A stretch of 64,000 nucleotides of DNA from Pseudoxanthomonas sp. z9 (GCF_006542425.1 NZ_VFID01000004.1:62001-126000), one strand, 5' to 3'. Shown: positions 27,997 through 36,867, counted from the first letter of the stretch. Program-made: numbers and translations. The notes: generated from the letters alone by a model not told the origin.

Positions 27997-29106
27997 TCAG
28001 GCCAAGGCCTGCGCCGTCCAGGGCAAATCCGGCAGGCGTTCGCCGGCGGTGGCGGCGGCGATCACCGCGTCGCTGCCGCTGACGTCGATGCCGTTGCCCG
28101 CGTACCACTCCGGGGCATAGTAGCTATGCGCATAGCGTTCGCCGGCATCGCACAGGATGGTCACGATCGAACCCGCCTGCCCGGCCTGCTTCATTCGCTG
28201 CGCCGCCCACAGCACGCCCACGAAGTTGGTGCCGGTGGAACCGCCGACCCGGCGTCCCAGCCGCGCACTGACCTCGCGCATCGCCGCCAGCGACAGCGCG
28301 TCCGGCACCTTGACCATCGCGTCCACGCAACTGGGCAGGAAGCTGGCTTCCACCCGTGGCCGGCCGATGCCCTCGATACGCGAACCGCCGGTGCTGGACA
28401 ACTCGCGCCAGGGCCGACCGGCCAGTGCTTCCCGGTAGCCGTCGTAGAACATCGAGACTTCCGGATCCGCGCACAGGATGTCGGTGGCGTGCTGGCGGTA
28501 GCGCACATAGCGGCCGAGGGTGGCGGCGGTGCCGCCGGTGCCGGGGCTGCAGACGATCCAGGCCGGCACCGGGTGCGGTTCGGCCGCCATCTGCTTGAAA
28601 ATCGATTCGGCGATGTTGTTGTTGGCGCGCCAGTCGGTGGCGCGCTCGGCGTAGGTGAACTGATCCATGAAATGCCCGCCGGTCTCGCGCGCGAGCTGGC
28701 GCGAGGCTTCGTCGAGATCGCAGGCGCGTTCGATCAGGTGGCAGCGACCGCCCTGGAATTCGATCGCGGCGATTTTCTCCGGCGAGGTGCTGGCTGGAAT
28801 CACCGCGATGAACGGCAGGCCGAGCAAGCGCGCGAAGTAGGCCTCCGATACCGCAGTGGATCCGCTGGACGCCTCGATGACCGGCGCCGCCTCGCGCAAC
28901 CAGCCGTTGGCCAGCGCGTACAGGAACAGCGATCGCGCCAGCCGGTGCTTGAGGCTGCCGGTGGGATGACTGGATTCGTCCTTGAAATAGAAATCGATGT
29001 CCGGATAGCCCGGCAGCGACAGCGGAATCAGGTGGGTATCGGCCGAGCGGTTGAAATCGGCTTCGATCCTGCGGATGGACGCGGCCACCCAGTGACGATG
29101 CGACAT
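27997..29106 (-). CDS. PLP-dependent cysteine synthase-like / L-cysteine desulfhydrase family enzyme
   Basis: A 369-residue fold-type II PLP enzyme. PLP lysine lies in [11 protein letters not shown]; the substrate loop is [19 protein letters not shown]; the phosphate-binding glycine-rich loop is [14 protein letters not shown]; and [15 protein letters not shown] follows. It is longer than CysK or CysM (about 310-325) and resembles the Cds1-type group that releases sulfide from cysteine. Whether it makes or breaks cysteine cannot be decided from sequence. It lies 92 bases upstream of prlC in the same direction. Confidence 0.85.
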   Translation of the reverse strand: MSHRHWVAASIRRIEADFNRSADTHLIPLSLPGYPDIDFYFKDESSHPTGSLKHRLARSLFLYALANGWLREAAPVIEASSGSTAVSEAYFARLLGLPFIAVIPASTSPEKIAAIEFQGGRCHLIERACDLDEASRQLARETGGHFMDQFTYAERATDWRANNNIAESIFKQMAAEPHPVPAWIVCSPGTGGTAATLGRYVRYRQHATDILCADPEVSMFYDGYREALAGRPWRELSSTGGSRIEGIGRPRVEASFLPSCVDAMVKVPDALSLAAMREVSARLGRRVGGSTGTNFVGVLWAAQRMKQAGQAGSIVTILCDAGERYAHSYYAPEWYAGNGIDVSGSDAVIAAATAGERLPDLPWTAQALA

Positions 29107-29235
29107 GGAGCGGGAATGTCCGAGTGAAAGGCGGAAGTGGAAGCAGGGTGGGAACGGTCGCCCGGCATTATCCCACTTCCGCCCGCGGGCCGTGGATGGC
29201 GCGATGCTGCCCGCAGTCCGGCCCGGCCCTCTTGA

Positions 29236-29940
29236 TCAGATCCTCGGCAGATCGAACACCAGCACTTCCGCGCTGCGACCACCGGCAACGCTGACCAGCG
29301 GTTCGCCGTCGTACAGCAGGGCATCGCCAGCCGCCAGCGCATGCCCGTTGACCGTCAACTCGCCGCGGGCGACGTGCACGTAACCTAGGCGGCCTTCGGC
29401 CAGGCGCAGTTCCGCCTTCTCGTCGCCGTCGAACAGGCCGGCGTAGACGCGGGCATCCTGATGGATGCCCACCGAGCCGTCCGCGCCGTCCGGGCTGGCG
29501 ATCAGGCGCAGGTGGCCCTGCTTTTCCTGGGCGGAGAACGCCTTCTGCTCATACGAAGGCGGCACGCCCTGGCGATCCGGGATGATCCAGATCTGCAGGA
29601 AGTGGGTGGCGCCGGATTCGCTGTAGTTGAACTCCGAATGCTGCACGCCGGTGCCGGCGCTCATCCGCTGGACGTCGCCCGGCACGATGCTGGACGCGTT
29701 GCCCATCGAATCCTTGTGGCCCAGCGCGCCTTCCAGCACGTAGCTGATGATTTCCATGTCGCGGTGGCCGTGCTGGCCGAAGCCGCGCCCGGCTTCCACG
29801 CGATCCTCGTTGATGACCCGCAGCGGGCCCCAGTGCACGTGGTTGTCGTCGTAGTAGCCGGCGAACGAGAAGCTGTGCCAGGAATCCAGCCAGCCATGGT
29901 TGGCGTGACCGCGCTCGGCGGCCGGACGCAGGGTGATCAT
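29236..29940 (-). CDS. Pirin family protein (YhhW/quercetinase-like)
   Basis: A 234-residue bicupin. The N-terminal cupin has the metal-binding pattern HVHWGPLRVINEDRV then FGQHGHRDMEIISYVLEGALGHKDS, supplying the His/His/Glu ligands; the C-terminal cupin is degenerate. Start ATG 29938-29940 is preceded by GGAGGTTCCCCG. Some pirins of this size have quercetin 2,3-dioxygenase activity in vitro, but the physiological role is unclear; redox sensing is also discussed for the family. Confidence 0.92.
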   Translation of the reverse strand: MITLRPAAERGHANHGWLDSWHSFSFAGYYDDNHVHWGPLRVINEDRVEAGRGFGQHGHRDMEIISYVLEGALGHKDSMGNASSIVPGDVQRMSAGTGVQHSEFNYSESGATHFLQIWIIPDRQGVPPSYEQKAFSAQEKQGHLRLIASPDGADGSVGIHQDARVYAGLFDGDEKAELRLAEGRLGYVHVARGELTVNGHALAAGDALLYDGEPLVSVAGGRSAEVLVFDLPRI

Positions 29941-30260
29941 CGGGGAACCTCCACGGGAAACGTTGGCGAAAGGATGTGGTTCCGCACGCGCAGGATAAAC
30001 GGCCCGCCGGCCAATGAGCTGTTCCAATTTTGAGACAATTAGACTTTCAGACCGCATCGAATCGCAAGAAACGGAACGAATCGGCCTCTCGCTGACCTGT
30101 TGACACCCGTATCCGCCGTCCGCTTCCTGCGCTTGCCCGGCACCACTCCAGGCCGGGCCGGGAGTCCGGCGACGCTTCAAGGACGCGAAACGCAATCAAT
30201 GTCATCCGGATGAGTGCGTTGCATTAAACTTGTGGGGTTTTCCGTTTTGATGTTCTGCCA
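29941..30260. other. 320-base intergenic region between pirin and fdxA
   Basis: The two flanking genes diverge, so both promoters should lie here. An AT-rich segment CCAATTTTGAGACAATTAG (30024-30042) with repeated CAATT strings could be an operator for the pirin gene. A second AT-rich stretch (TTGCATTAAACTTGTGGGG, about 30219-30237) lies near fdxA. No small gene or structured RNA was seen. Confidence 0.4.
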
Positions 30261-30584
30261 ATGCCCTTCGTCGTCACCGAGAACTGCATCAAATGCAAGT
30301 ACACCGATTGCGTGGAAGTCTGCCCGGTGGATTGTTTCCACGAGGGTCCGAACTTCCTGGTGATCGATCCCGATGAGTGCATCGACTGCACGCTGTGCGA
30401 GCCGGAATGTCCGATCAATGCGATCTATCCGGAGGACGACGTCCCCGCCGGGCAGGAAAACTACGTGCAGTTGAACGCGGAGCTGTCGCGGGCCTGGCCG
30501 GTGATCACCACCCGCAAGGAACCGCTGCCCGACGCCAAGGAATGGGAAGGCAAGCCCGGCAAGCTGCCGCTGCTGGAACGTTGA
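30261..30584 (+). CDS. fdxA: Ferredoxin FdxA ([3Fe-4S][4Fe-4S], Azotobacter FdI type)
   Basis: A 107-residue seven-iron ferredoxin. Cysteines are arranged as [21 protein letters not shown] for the first cluster region and [16 protein letters not shown] for the second, the standard FdxA pattern, and the protein continues with the family's C-terminal extension ([24 protein letters not shown]). It is a soluble electron carrier; partners are not encoded nearby. It is monocistronic, ended by a strong hairpin. Confidence 0.97.
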   Translation: MPFVVTENCIKCKYTDCVEVCPVDCFHEGPNFLVIDPDECIDCTLCEPECPINAIYPEDDVPAGQENYVQLNAELSRAWPVITTRKEPLPDAKEWEGKPGKLPLLER

Positions 30585-30640
30585 TCGTCGCGCGCCGGCA
30601 AATCGGCGAATCGCCCCGCGCCCCTCGCGGTGGACATGAA

Positions 30641-30665
30641 AAAGGCGCCTTGCGGCGCCTTTTTC
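30641..30665. terminator. Bidirectional terminator between fdxA and bamC
   Basis: Stem AAAGGCGCC (30641-30649) and GGCGCCTTT (30654-30662) with a TTGC loop; flanked by As on the left and Ts on the right, so it can serve both converging genes. Confidence 0.88.
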
Positions 30666-30686
30666 GTTTCCGGTAGACGCCCGGGC

Positions 30687-31211
30687 TCAGTTGCCGAGCT
30701 TGGCCTTGAGCGCGGCAATCAGCTTGGTGGCCGCCTCGCCCTGTGCGGGCAGGCCGCGCGGATCCACCGCCGACACGTAGGCGCCGGCCTGGACGCCGAC
30801 CACGCGCACCAGGAAGTTGCTGCCTTCGTAGTTCACGTCGTAGGTGCCCAGCAGCTGCGCGCGGCTGGCGATGGTCACGCCCTCGATGCCGCCGAGCGCA
30901 TCACCGACCTTGGTGAACACCTCGTCGCGGCTGCCCGTGGCGTTGAAGCCGGTGTTGGAAGCGGCGGCCGGCGCGCTGCCCTGGCCCTGCGACTGCACCT
31001 GCGAAGCGGTGGCCGGCAGGTTCATCGCGCCGGCGGTGCTGGGCGGGTTGAGATCCGGCGGGACTTCCAGCGGACGCATTTCCGGGCTCAGCGCATAGTC
31101 GCCCTTGGCGCCCTTCTTGCTGAACCACTTGCAGCCCGACAGGCCGCCGGCCACGGAAACGGCCAGCAGCGCGAGGGCGAGCGGACGCATGAGCGAAGGC
31201 GAAAAACGCAT
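30687..31211 (-). CDS. bamC: BamC-like outer-membrane lipoprotein
   Basis: A 174-residue lipoprotein with lipobox LSGC (Cys27), followed by a BamC-type unstructured stretch (YALSPEMRPLEVPPDLNPP), then an Ala/Gln-rich linker and one small alpha/beta domain. It is far shorter than E. coli BamC (about 340) and appears to have only one helix-grip domain. Its place directly after dapA is the same as for E. coli bamC (nlpB), and the proline-rich segment after the lipidated Cys resembles the region that contacts BamD. Role: accessory subunit of the BAM complex, inferred. Confidence 0.8.
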   Translation of the reverse strand: MRFSPSLMRPLALALLAVSVAGGLSGCKWFSKKGAKGDYALSPEMRPLEVPPDLNPPSTAGAMNLPATASQVQSQGQGSAPAAASNTGFNATGSRDEVFTKVGDALGGIEGVTIASRAQLLGTYDVNYEGSNFLVRVVGVQAGAYVSAVDPRGLPAQGEAATKLIAALKAKLGN

Positions 31212-31226
31212 GGTGTTCTCCTGGGT

Positions 31227-32135
31227 TCAGGCCGCGATCGTTTCGCGGCTGGATTGTTCTTCGAGCCGGCTCGCGTGTTCGGCGAGACGGTTCGCGGTGT
31301 CGTGGTGGGCCTCGGACAGCGGCAGCAGCGGCAGGCGCAGCCCGCTGCCGATGTCCTGGCGCTGCAGCAGCGCCTTGACCGGGATGGGATTGGATTCCAC
31401 CCCGAGGAAGCCATAGATGTCGCCGAGGTCGGCGTCGAGCGCGGCGACCGCCGCGGCATCGCCGGCGCGGGCGCGATCGCACAGCCGGCGGAAGGTGCGC
31501 GGCAGCGCGTTGGAGCCGACCGAGATCAGTCCGTCGGCACCGGCCAGCATGGCGCGGCCGGCGGTGGGATCGTCGCCGCTGAGGATCACGAAACCGTCGT
31601 TGCGCAGCGCCAGCAGCGCGGTCATGCGCTCGGGCTCGGAACGGGCTTCCTTGATGCCGATGATGTGCGGGTGCGGCGCGAGCTGGGCCACCGTCTCCGG
31701 CAACAGATCGCAACCGGTGCGGCCCGGCACGTTGTACAGGACCACTGGCAGGCCGCCCTGCTCGGCCACCGCGCGGTAATGCGCGACCAGGCCGGCCTGG
31801 GTGGGACGCACGTAAGGCGGGGTGACCACCAGCGCGTAGTCGGCGCCGGCGACCTGCGCGCGGCGGGTCTGGGCGATGGTCTTGGCGGTGTTCATCTGCC
31901 CGGTGCCGGCCAGCACGGGAATGCGGCCGCCAAGGATTTCCACCGCCACGCGCAGCAGCCGCTCGTATTCCTCGTCCGACAGCGCGGCCGCCTCGCCGGT
32001 CGAACCGGCGACGACCACGCCCTGCGTGCCGCCGTCGATCTGCCGTTTGAGCAGTCGGCGCCAGGCGTCGAGGTCGAGTTCGCCAGCGTCCGTGAACGGC
32101 GTGGCCAGTGCGGTAATGCTGCCGGAAAGGGACAA
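31227..32135 (-). CDS. dapA: 4-hydroxy-tetrahydrodipicolinate synthase
   Basis: A 302-residue TIM-barrel aldolase of lysine and diaminopimelate synthesis. Schiff-base lysine lies in [14 protein letters not shown], the catalytic Tyr in [13 protein letters not shown], and the substrate loop is [13 protein letters not shown]. The start chosen is TTG 32133-32135 ([14 protein letters not shown]), with AAGAAGG seven bases upstream; the longer frame upstream is not part of the fold. It is 15 bases from bamC and diverges from gcvR. Confidence 0.95.
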   Translation of the reverse strand: MSLSGSITALATPFTDAGELDLDAWRRLLKRQIDGGTQGVVVAGSTGEAAALSDEEYERLLRVAVEILGGRIPVLAGTGQMNTAKTIAQTRRAQVAGADYALVVTPPYVRPTQAGLVAHYRAVAEQGGLPVVLYNVPGRTGCDLLPETVAQLAPHPHIIGIKEARSEPERMTALLALRNDGFVILSGDDPTAGRAMLAGADGLISVGSNALPRTFRRLCDRARAGDAAAVAALDADLGDIYGFLGVESNPIPVKALLQRQDIGSGLRLPLLPLSEAHHDTANRLAEHASRLEEQSSRETIAA

Positions 32136-32203
32136 GCGTTTGCCTTCTTGAACGTCTTCGTTGAACAGGGGCGGCGCGGAATCCGCGCACCCTGCGATGT
32201 TAC

Positions 32204-32233
32204 TTGCGGCGTGAAAGCGCGGGCAAGTATGCT
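32204..32233 (+). promoter_or_regulatory. Candidate promoter of the gcvR-rraB-bcp operon
   Basis: -35 TTGCGG (32204-32209), 18-base spacer, -10 TATGCT (32228-32233), within the 161-base divergent dapA/gcvR gap. Moderate match only. Confidence 0.4.
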
Positions 32234-32296
32234 GGATCCCGTGCCGGGCGCCCGCCCGGGGTGCCATTCAGACTCGCCGCCCTGCCGGAAGCCGCT

Positions 32297-32857
32297 TTGA
32301 CCGATCCCACGCCCCGGCCTTCGCCGAACGAAAACCACCTCCTGATCAACGCCTATACGACGCATCCGGAGTCCCCGCTGTTGGCGGTGACACGCCGGAT
32401 CGCGGACAGCGGTTGCAACCTGGTCGATGCCCGCCTGTCCACGGTCGGCCGGGACGTGTCGGTGACCGCGCTGGCGACCGGTTCCTGGGATTCGGTGGCC
32501 AAGCTGGAGGCGATGATGACCCGGCTGGAGCGCGAGGAAGGCCTGAAGCTGGTCTGGTACCGCACCGGCCCCAAGGTCGTGCAGTCCAACCTGCTGCCGT
32601 ACATCGTGGAAGTGGTGGCCGCCGACAAGCCGGGCATCCTGTTCCAGCTGGCCGACTTCTTCGACCGCCAGGGCATCACCATCGAGAACCTGCAGAGCAC
32701 TCGCTACCGCGCCATGCAGACCGGCGCGGAGATGTTCTCGGCGCAGGTGACCATCGGAGTGCCGGCCAACATGCACATCGCCGCGCTACGCGACGATTTC
32801 CTCGAATTCTGCGACCATCTGAACCTGGACGCGATCATGGATCCGATGAAGTTCTGA
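32297..32857 (+). CDS. gcvR: GcvR-type glycine cleavage system regulator (two ACT domains)
   Basis: A 186-residue protein consisting of two ACT domains: LLINAYTTHPESPLLAVTRR opens the first and VEVVAADKPGILFQLADFF the second, with ENLQSTRY typical of GcvR. GcvR antagonises GcvA at the gcv promoter in E. coli; the ligand is thought to be glycine. The likely start is TTG 32297-32299 with GGAA upstream; the in-frame extension further 5' is rich in Arg/Gly and not homologous-looking. Synteny dapA<->gcvR-bcp matches E. coli. Confidence 0.9.
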   Translation: MTDPTPRPSPNENHLLINAYTTHPESPLLAVTRRIADSGCNLVDARLSTVGRDVSVTALATGSWDSVAKLEAMMTRLEREEGLKLVWYRTGPKVVQSNLLPYIVEVVAADKPGILFQLADFFDRQGITIENLQSTRYRAMQTGAEMFSAQVTIGVPANMHIAALRDDFLEFCDHLNLDAIMDPMKF

Positions 32858-33213
32858 TGGCGATTGACATTCCGGCCCTCGAAGCGATGTTCTGTGATAT
32901 CCGCGAGAAGACGGATTGGAATATCGATGGCCCGATGCTGTGGGGTTATTTCTTCACGGATTCCTCACCGGTCAAGCTTGGGAATCTGAGGAAAGTGCTG
33001 GAACGGGAAGGTTACTCGTTCGTCGATTTGTTTGTGCCAGAGCTCGACGAAGGGCAGGATGAGTACTACTTTCTACATATGGAACGCATCGAGTCGCACT
33101 CGGTCCTCTCACTCCACGAGCGTAACCAACACTTCTACGCGCTGGCTGCGGACCACGGCATCGGCACCTACGATGGCATGGATGTCGGTCCTACCCCCGC
33201 CCTGGACGCCTGA
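32857..33213 (+). CDS. rraB: RraB-family protein (regulator of ribonuclease E type)
   Basis: A 118-residue single-domain acidic protein matching the RraB pattern: DWNIDGPMLWGYFFTDSSP at the start, LEREGYSFVDLF, HMERIESHSVLSLHERN and the closing YDGMDVGPTP. RraB in E. coli binds RNase E and alters mRNA decay. The ATG shares a base with the gcvR stop (TGATG) and bcp starts five bases after its own stop, so it is coupled in an operon. Base composition is unlike its neighbours: 124 of 240 bases (52%) are G or C in 32881-33120 by hand count. Confidence 0.82.
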   Translation: MAIDIPALEAMFCDIREKTDWNIDGPMLWGYFFTDSSPVKLGNLRKVLEREGYSFVDLFVPELDEGQDEYYFLHMERIESHSVLSLHERNQHFYALAADHGIGTYDGMDVGPTPALDA

Positions 33214-33218
33214 ACACG

Positions 33219-33701
33219 ATGGTTACCGTCGGCAAATCCCTGCCCAAATCTACCCTTAAGCTGCCGCTGGCGCTGTCCGGCGGCGAAACCGCCACCCTCG
33301 CCGACCATGCCGGCCAGTGGCTGGTGCTGTATTTCTATCCGAAGGACAGCACGCCCGGCTGCACCACCGAGGGCCTGGATTTCAACGCGCTGCTGCCGAA
33401 GTTCAAGAAATTGAATGCCGGCGTGCTCGGCGTGTCGCGCGATTCGGTCAAGTCGCACGACAATTTCTGCACCAAGCAGGGCTTCAGGTTCCCGCTGGTC
33501 AGCGATGCCGACGAGAAGCTGTGCCAGGCCTTCGACGTGATCCACGAGAAGAACATGTATGGCCGCAAGGTGCTCGGCGTGGTCCGCAGCACCTTCCTGA
33601 TTTCGCCCGGCGGCCGCCTCGCCCAGGAGTGGCGCGGCGTCAAGGTTCCCGGCCATGCCCAGGCCGTGCTGGACGCATTGAAGGCGCTCCAGGCCCAGTG
33701 A
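33219..33701 (+). CDS. bcp: Thioredoxin-dependent peroxiredoxin, BCP/PrxQ type
   Basis: A 160-residue peroxiredoxin reducing hydroperoxides with thioredoxin. Peroxidatic Cys48 lies in YPKDSTPGCTTEG. The residue five positions on, which is the resolving Cys50 in E. coli BCP, is Leu53 here; a second cysteine, Cys84 in NFCTKQGF, has the same 36-residue spacing as the Cys47/Cys83 pair described for Xylella PrxQ, so an atypical two-Cys mechanism is likely. It is last in the gcvR-rraB-bcp unit. Confidence 0.95.
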   Translation: MVTVGKSLPKSTLKLPLALSGGETATLADHAGQWLVLYFYPKDSTPGCTTEGLDFNALLPKFKKLNAGVLGVSRDSVKSHDNFCTKQGFRFPLVSDADEKLCQAFDVIHEKNMYGRKVLGVVRSTFLISPGGRLAQEWRGVKVPGHAQAVLDALKALQAQ

Positions 33702-33816
33702 TCGAACCGTGCTCCCTTTCCTCCACCATCCCGAGTCGCGGCGGGCGTGGTGGTTCGCTGCTGTGCGCTCTCCGCGGCGCGTGTTCACACATATCATCCT
33801 CCATGAGGCTGCCTGA

Positions 33817-35217
33817 ATGACCCGAAGCAAGCGCATCTATGTGCTGGACACCAACGTGCTGATGCACGACCCCACGGCGCTGTTCAAGTTCGAAGAACAC
33901 GACGTGTTCCTGCCGATGCAGGTAATCGAGGAACTGGACAACGCCAAGAAGGGCACCTCCGAAGTCAGCCGCAACGCCCGCCAGGTCAGCCGTTTCCTCA
34001 ACGAACTGATCGTGGGCGCCGGCGCCGACCACATCCAGGCCGGCATCACCCTGACCCATCCGCAGGGCCTGCAGCTGAAGGCGCGCGGACAGATCGGCAA
34101 GCTGTATTTCCAGGTCAAGCCGGTGGACCCGGGCCGCACCTTCGGCACCGTCGCGCCGGACAACAAGATCCTGGCGGCGGTGCTGGAACTGCGCGAGGAA
34201 CATCCGGAAGTCCCGGTCATCCTGGTGTCGAAGGACATCAACCTGCGCATCAAGGCCTCGATCAGCGGACTGGCCGCCGAGGACTACGAGAACGATCGCG
34301 CGCTCGACGATTTCAGCCTCCTGTACACCGGCGCCACCGAGCTGGGCGAGGATTTCTGGCACAAGCACAACGCCGATCTGCGCAGTTGGAGCGACAAGGG
34401 CCGCACCAGCTACGAGATCACCCTGGCCGACGACGAGGACTGGCATCCGAACCAGTACCTGTACCTGCCCGGCGACGACGAGGTCGAGCTGCGGGTGGTC
34501 AAGGTCGGCGCGGATCGCAAGGCCACGCTCACCATCGTCGATGATTTCCGCAACGGCCAGCATGCGGTGTGGGGCATCACCGCGCGCAACCGCGAGCAGA
34601 ACTTCGCGCTCAACGCGCTGATGGATCCGGAAATCGATTTCGTCACCCTGCTCGGCACCGCCGGCACCGGCAAGACCCTGCTGGCGCTCGCGGCCGGCCT
34701 GGCGCAGACGATGGACCAGCAGCGCTATCGCGAGATCATCATGACCCGCGCCACCGTCAGCGTCGGCGAGGACATCGGCTTCCTGCCCGGCACGGAGGAG
34801 GAAAAGATGACCCCATGGATGGGCGCGCTGACCGACAACCTGGAAGTGCTCACCCACAACCAGGAAGGCGGTGCCTGGGGCCGTGCGGCGACCAACGATC
34901 TGCTTGCCAGCCGGATCAAGATCCGTTCGATGAACTTCATGCGCGGCCGCACCTTCCTGAGCCGATACCTGATCCTCGACGAGGCGCAGAACCTGACCCC
35001 CAAGCAGATGAAGACGCTGATCACCCGCGCCGGCCCCGGGACCAAGATCGTCTGCCTGGGCAACGTCGAGCAGATCGACACGCCCTACCTGACCGAGACC
35101 ACTTCCGGCCTCACCTACGCGGTGGATCGGTTCAAGGGCTGGGCGCACAGCGCGCACATCACCCTGCGCCGCGGCGAACGTTCGCGACTGGCGGACTACG
35201 CTTCGGAAGTGCTGTAA
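33817..35217 (+). CDS. PhoH family protein with N-terminal PIN domain (PhoH2 type)
   Basis: A 466-residue fusion. Residues about 5-150 form a PIN nuclease domain (YVLDTNVLMHDP, EELDNAKKG, VSKDINLRIKA with acidic residues), and about 250-460 a PhoH P-loop ATPase (Walker A GTAGTGKT, Walker B YLILDEAQNLT, then GNVEQIDTPYL). Proteins with this architecture act as RNA helicase/RNase in mycobacteria, where they belong to toxin-antitoxin-like pairs; no antitoxin-like gene precedes it here. Upstream GAGGC serves as ribosome-binding site. Confidence 0.95.
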   Translation: MTRSKRIYVLDTNVLMHDPTALFKFEEHDVFLPMQVIEELDNAKKGTSEVSRNARQVSRFLNELIVGAGADHIQAGITLTHPQGLQLKARGQIGKLYFQVKPVDPGRTFGTVAPDNKILAAVLELREEHPEVPVILVSKDINLRIKASISGLAAEDYENDRALDDFSLLYTGATELGEDFWHKHNADLRSWSDKGRTSYEITLADDEDWHPNQYLYLPGDDEVELRVVKVGADRKATLTIVDDFRNGQHAVWGITARNREQNFALNALMDPEIDFVTLLGTAGTGKTLLALAAGLAQTMDQQRYREIIMTRATVSVGEDIGFLPGTEEEKMTPWMGALTDNLEVLTHNQEGGAWGRAATNDLLASRIKIRSMNFMRGRTFLSRYLILDEAQNLTPKQMKTLITRAGPGTKIVCLGNVEQIDTPYLTETTSGLTYAVDRFKGWAHSAHITLRRGERSRLADYASEVL

Positions 35218-35230
35218 GAAGCACGCCGGT

Positions 35231-35258
35231 GGCGATGCCGGTTCGCGCCGGCATCGCC
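35231..35258. repeat. Perfect 11-bp hairpin 3' of phoH
   Basis: GGCGATGCCGG (35231-35241) and CCGGCATCGCC (35248-35258) with a six-base loop, 13 bases after the phoH stop. There is no T-tract, so it is either a weak terminator or a 3' stabilising structure. Confidence 0.6.
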
Positions 35259-35335
35259 GCCGCGCACCCGCGGCAAGGCGGATACGGGGCTGATCGCATA
35301 GACTCGTCCGCTGGTTCGGCGAATCCATCCTGCAC

Positions 35336-36013
35336 ATGGGCATGCAACTTCCGCGCTGGGTCTGGATCGGCGCGATTGCGCTGGCTTGCGTGGCCGGCAT
35401 GGTCAACGTCATCGGCTTCCTGGGCTTCGAACACCAGGCAATCAGCCATCTCACCGGCACCACCAGCCTGCTCGGCGCGGCGTTGGCGGCCGGCGACGGC
35501 CGTTCCATCGCCCACCTGTGGGGCGTGCTGATCGCCTTCTGCCTCGGCGCGACCCTGAGCGGGCTGATCATCCAGGACCAGACCCTGCAGCTCGGGCGCC
35601 GCTACGGCGTGGTGCTGACGGTGGAAGCGCTGCTGCTGGCGGCATCGGTGCCGCTGTTCCAGCAGGAACAGATCTGGGGCGGGCTGCTGGCCGCCACCGC
35701 GTGCGGCCTGCAGAATGCGATGGTCACCACCTACAGCGGCGCGCTGGTGCGCACCACCCATCTCAGCGGCATGTTCACCGACCTGGGCATCGGCCTGGGC
35801 CACCTGATCCGCGGACGTCCGCTGCCGATGCGCCGGCTCACCCTGAGCGGGCTGATCATCAGCGGTTTCCTGGCCGGCGGCGTGATCGGCGCCTGGCTGT
35901 TCCGGCGCTGGAGCTATGAAGCGTTGTTCGCGCCGGCCCTGCTGACCGGCATGACCGGACTGGGCTACGTGATCTACCGGCACTGGCGCGTGCACCGGTC
36001 CGCGCGCGGATAG
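35336..36013 (+). CDS. YoaK/DUF1275 family membrane protein
   Basis: A 225-residue integral membrane protein with about six hydrophobic segments (for example WIGAIALACVAGMVNVIGF at the N terminus). The family features GMVNVIGFLGF, SHLTGTTSLLG, LQNAMVTTYSGALVRTTHLSGMFTDLGIGLG are clear. DUF1275 proteins have no proven transport substrate. ATG 35336 and 35342 are both possible starts; neither has a strong Shine-Dalgarno sequence. It is followed 32 bases later by thiD. Confidence 0.85.
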   Translation: MGMQLPRWVWIGAIALACVAGMVNVIGFLGFEHQAISHLTGTTSLLGAALAAGDGRSIAHLWGVLIAFCLGATLSGLIIQDQTLQLGRRYGVVLTVEALLLAASVPLFQQEQIWGGLLAATACGLQNAMVTTYSGALVRTTHLSGMFTDLGIGLGHLIRGRPLPMRRLTLSGLIISGFLAGGVIGAWLFRRWSYEALFAPALLTGMTGLGYVIYRHWRVHRSARG

Positions 36014-36041
36014 CCCGGGTCGCCGCGGCGCGGACGGATGG

Positions 36042-36047
36042 CACAAT
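36042..36047 (+). promoter_or_regulatory. Weak extended -10-like element at the start of thiD
   Basis: TGG followed by CACAAT (36042-36047) would place the transcription start near 36054, next to the second in-frame ATG at 36055. This overlaps the first ATG (36046). Tentative. Confidence 0.22.
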
Positions 36048-36867
36048 GTCGGCCATGACGCATCCTTCCGTGGTTTCCGCCCTCACCATCGCCGGCTCCG
36101 ACTCCGGTGGTGGCGCCGGCATCCAGGCTGATCTCAAGACCTTCGCCGCGCATGGGGTGCATGGCCTGTCGGCCATCGCCGCGCTGACCGCCCAGCACAC
36201 CCGCGGCGTGATCGCGGTGAACGTGCCGCCGATGGATTTCCTGCGCGCGCAGCTGGACGCCTGCTTCGAGGATTTCGACGTGCGCGTGGCCAAGCTGGGC
36301 ATGCTCGCCACTGCCGACGTCATCGGCACGGTCGCCGGGGTCCTGCGCGCGCGCGCGCCGGCATTCGTGGTGGTGGATCCGGTGATGGTCGCCACCAGCG
36401 GCGCCAAGCTGCTGGAGGACAGCGCCCTGCAGGCATTGCGCGGACACCTGCTGCCGCTGGCCAGCGTGGTCACGCCGAACCTGCCGGAAGCCGAGCTGCT
36501 GCTCGGTGGCCGCGGGATCACCAGCCTGGACGACATGCATGCCGCCGCGCTCGCCCTACGCGAGCTGGGCGCGAAGGCGGTGTTCCTGAAAGGCGGACAC
36601 CTGCCGGGCGCGGACGACGTCACCGATCTGTTCGCCGACGCCTCCGGCGTGCGCGGCATTTCCCATCCGCGCCTGGTGCTGGAAGCGCACGGCACCGGCT
36701 GCACCCTGGCCTCGGCGATCGCCGCCAACCTGTGCCGCGGCATGGCGCTGGCCGACGCCTGCTTCGCCGCCTCCGACTACGTGCATGCCGCACTGAAGCA
36801 GGGCTATCACCCCGGCCGCAGCGCGGTCGTCGTCCTGGACCATTTCGGAGCCTCGCCTTGCCGATGA
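36046..36867 (+). CDS. thiD: Hydroxymethylpyrimidine/phosphomethylpyrimidine kinase
   Basis: A 273-residue ribokinase-fold enzyme phosphorylating HMP twice in thiamine synthesis. Landmarks: ALTIAGSDSGGGAGIQADLKTF at the N terminus, VVDPVMVATSGAKLL, TPNLPEAELLL, KGGHLPG and the anion-hole/catalytic GTGCTLASAIAANL. A start at 36055 (MTHPS) is equally possible. No TPP riboswitch or other thiamine gene is visible nearby. The stop overlaps the start of the next gene (ATGA). Confidence 0.95.
   Translation: MSAMTHPSVVSALTIAGSDSGGGAGIQADLKTFAAHGVHGLSAIAALTAQHTRGVIAVNVPPMDFLRAQLDACFEDFDVRVAKLGMLATADVIGTVAGVLRARAPAFVVVDPVMVATSGAKLLEDSALQALRGHLLPLASVVTPNLPEAELLLGGRGITSLDDMHAAALALRELGAKAVFLKGGHLPGADDVTDLFADASGVRGISHPRLVLEAHGTGCTLASAIAANLCRGMALADACFAASDYVHAALKQGYHPGRSAVVVLDHFGASPCR

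Noticed and set aside
25886-28120. A 744-codon open frame on the plus strand across prlC
   Set aside because: Antisense to a well-defined M3 peptidase with HExxH; composition is that of a shadow frame.
36014-36045. Possible TPP riboswitch before thiD
   Set aside because: The gap is only 32 bases and has no thi-box sequence.
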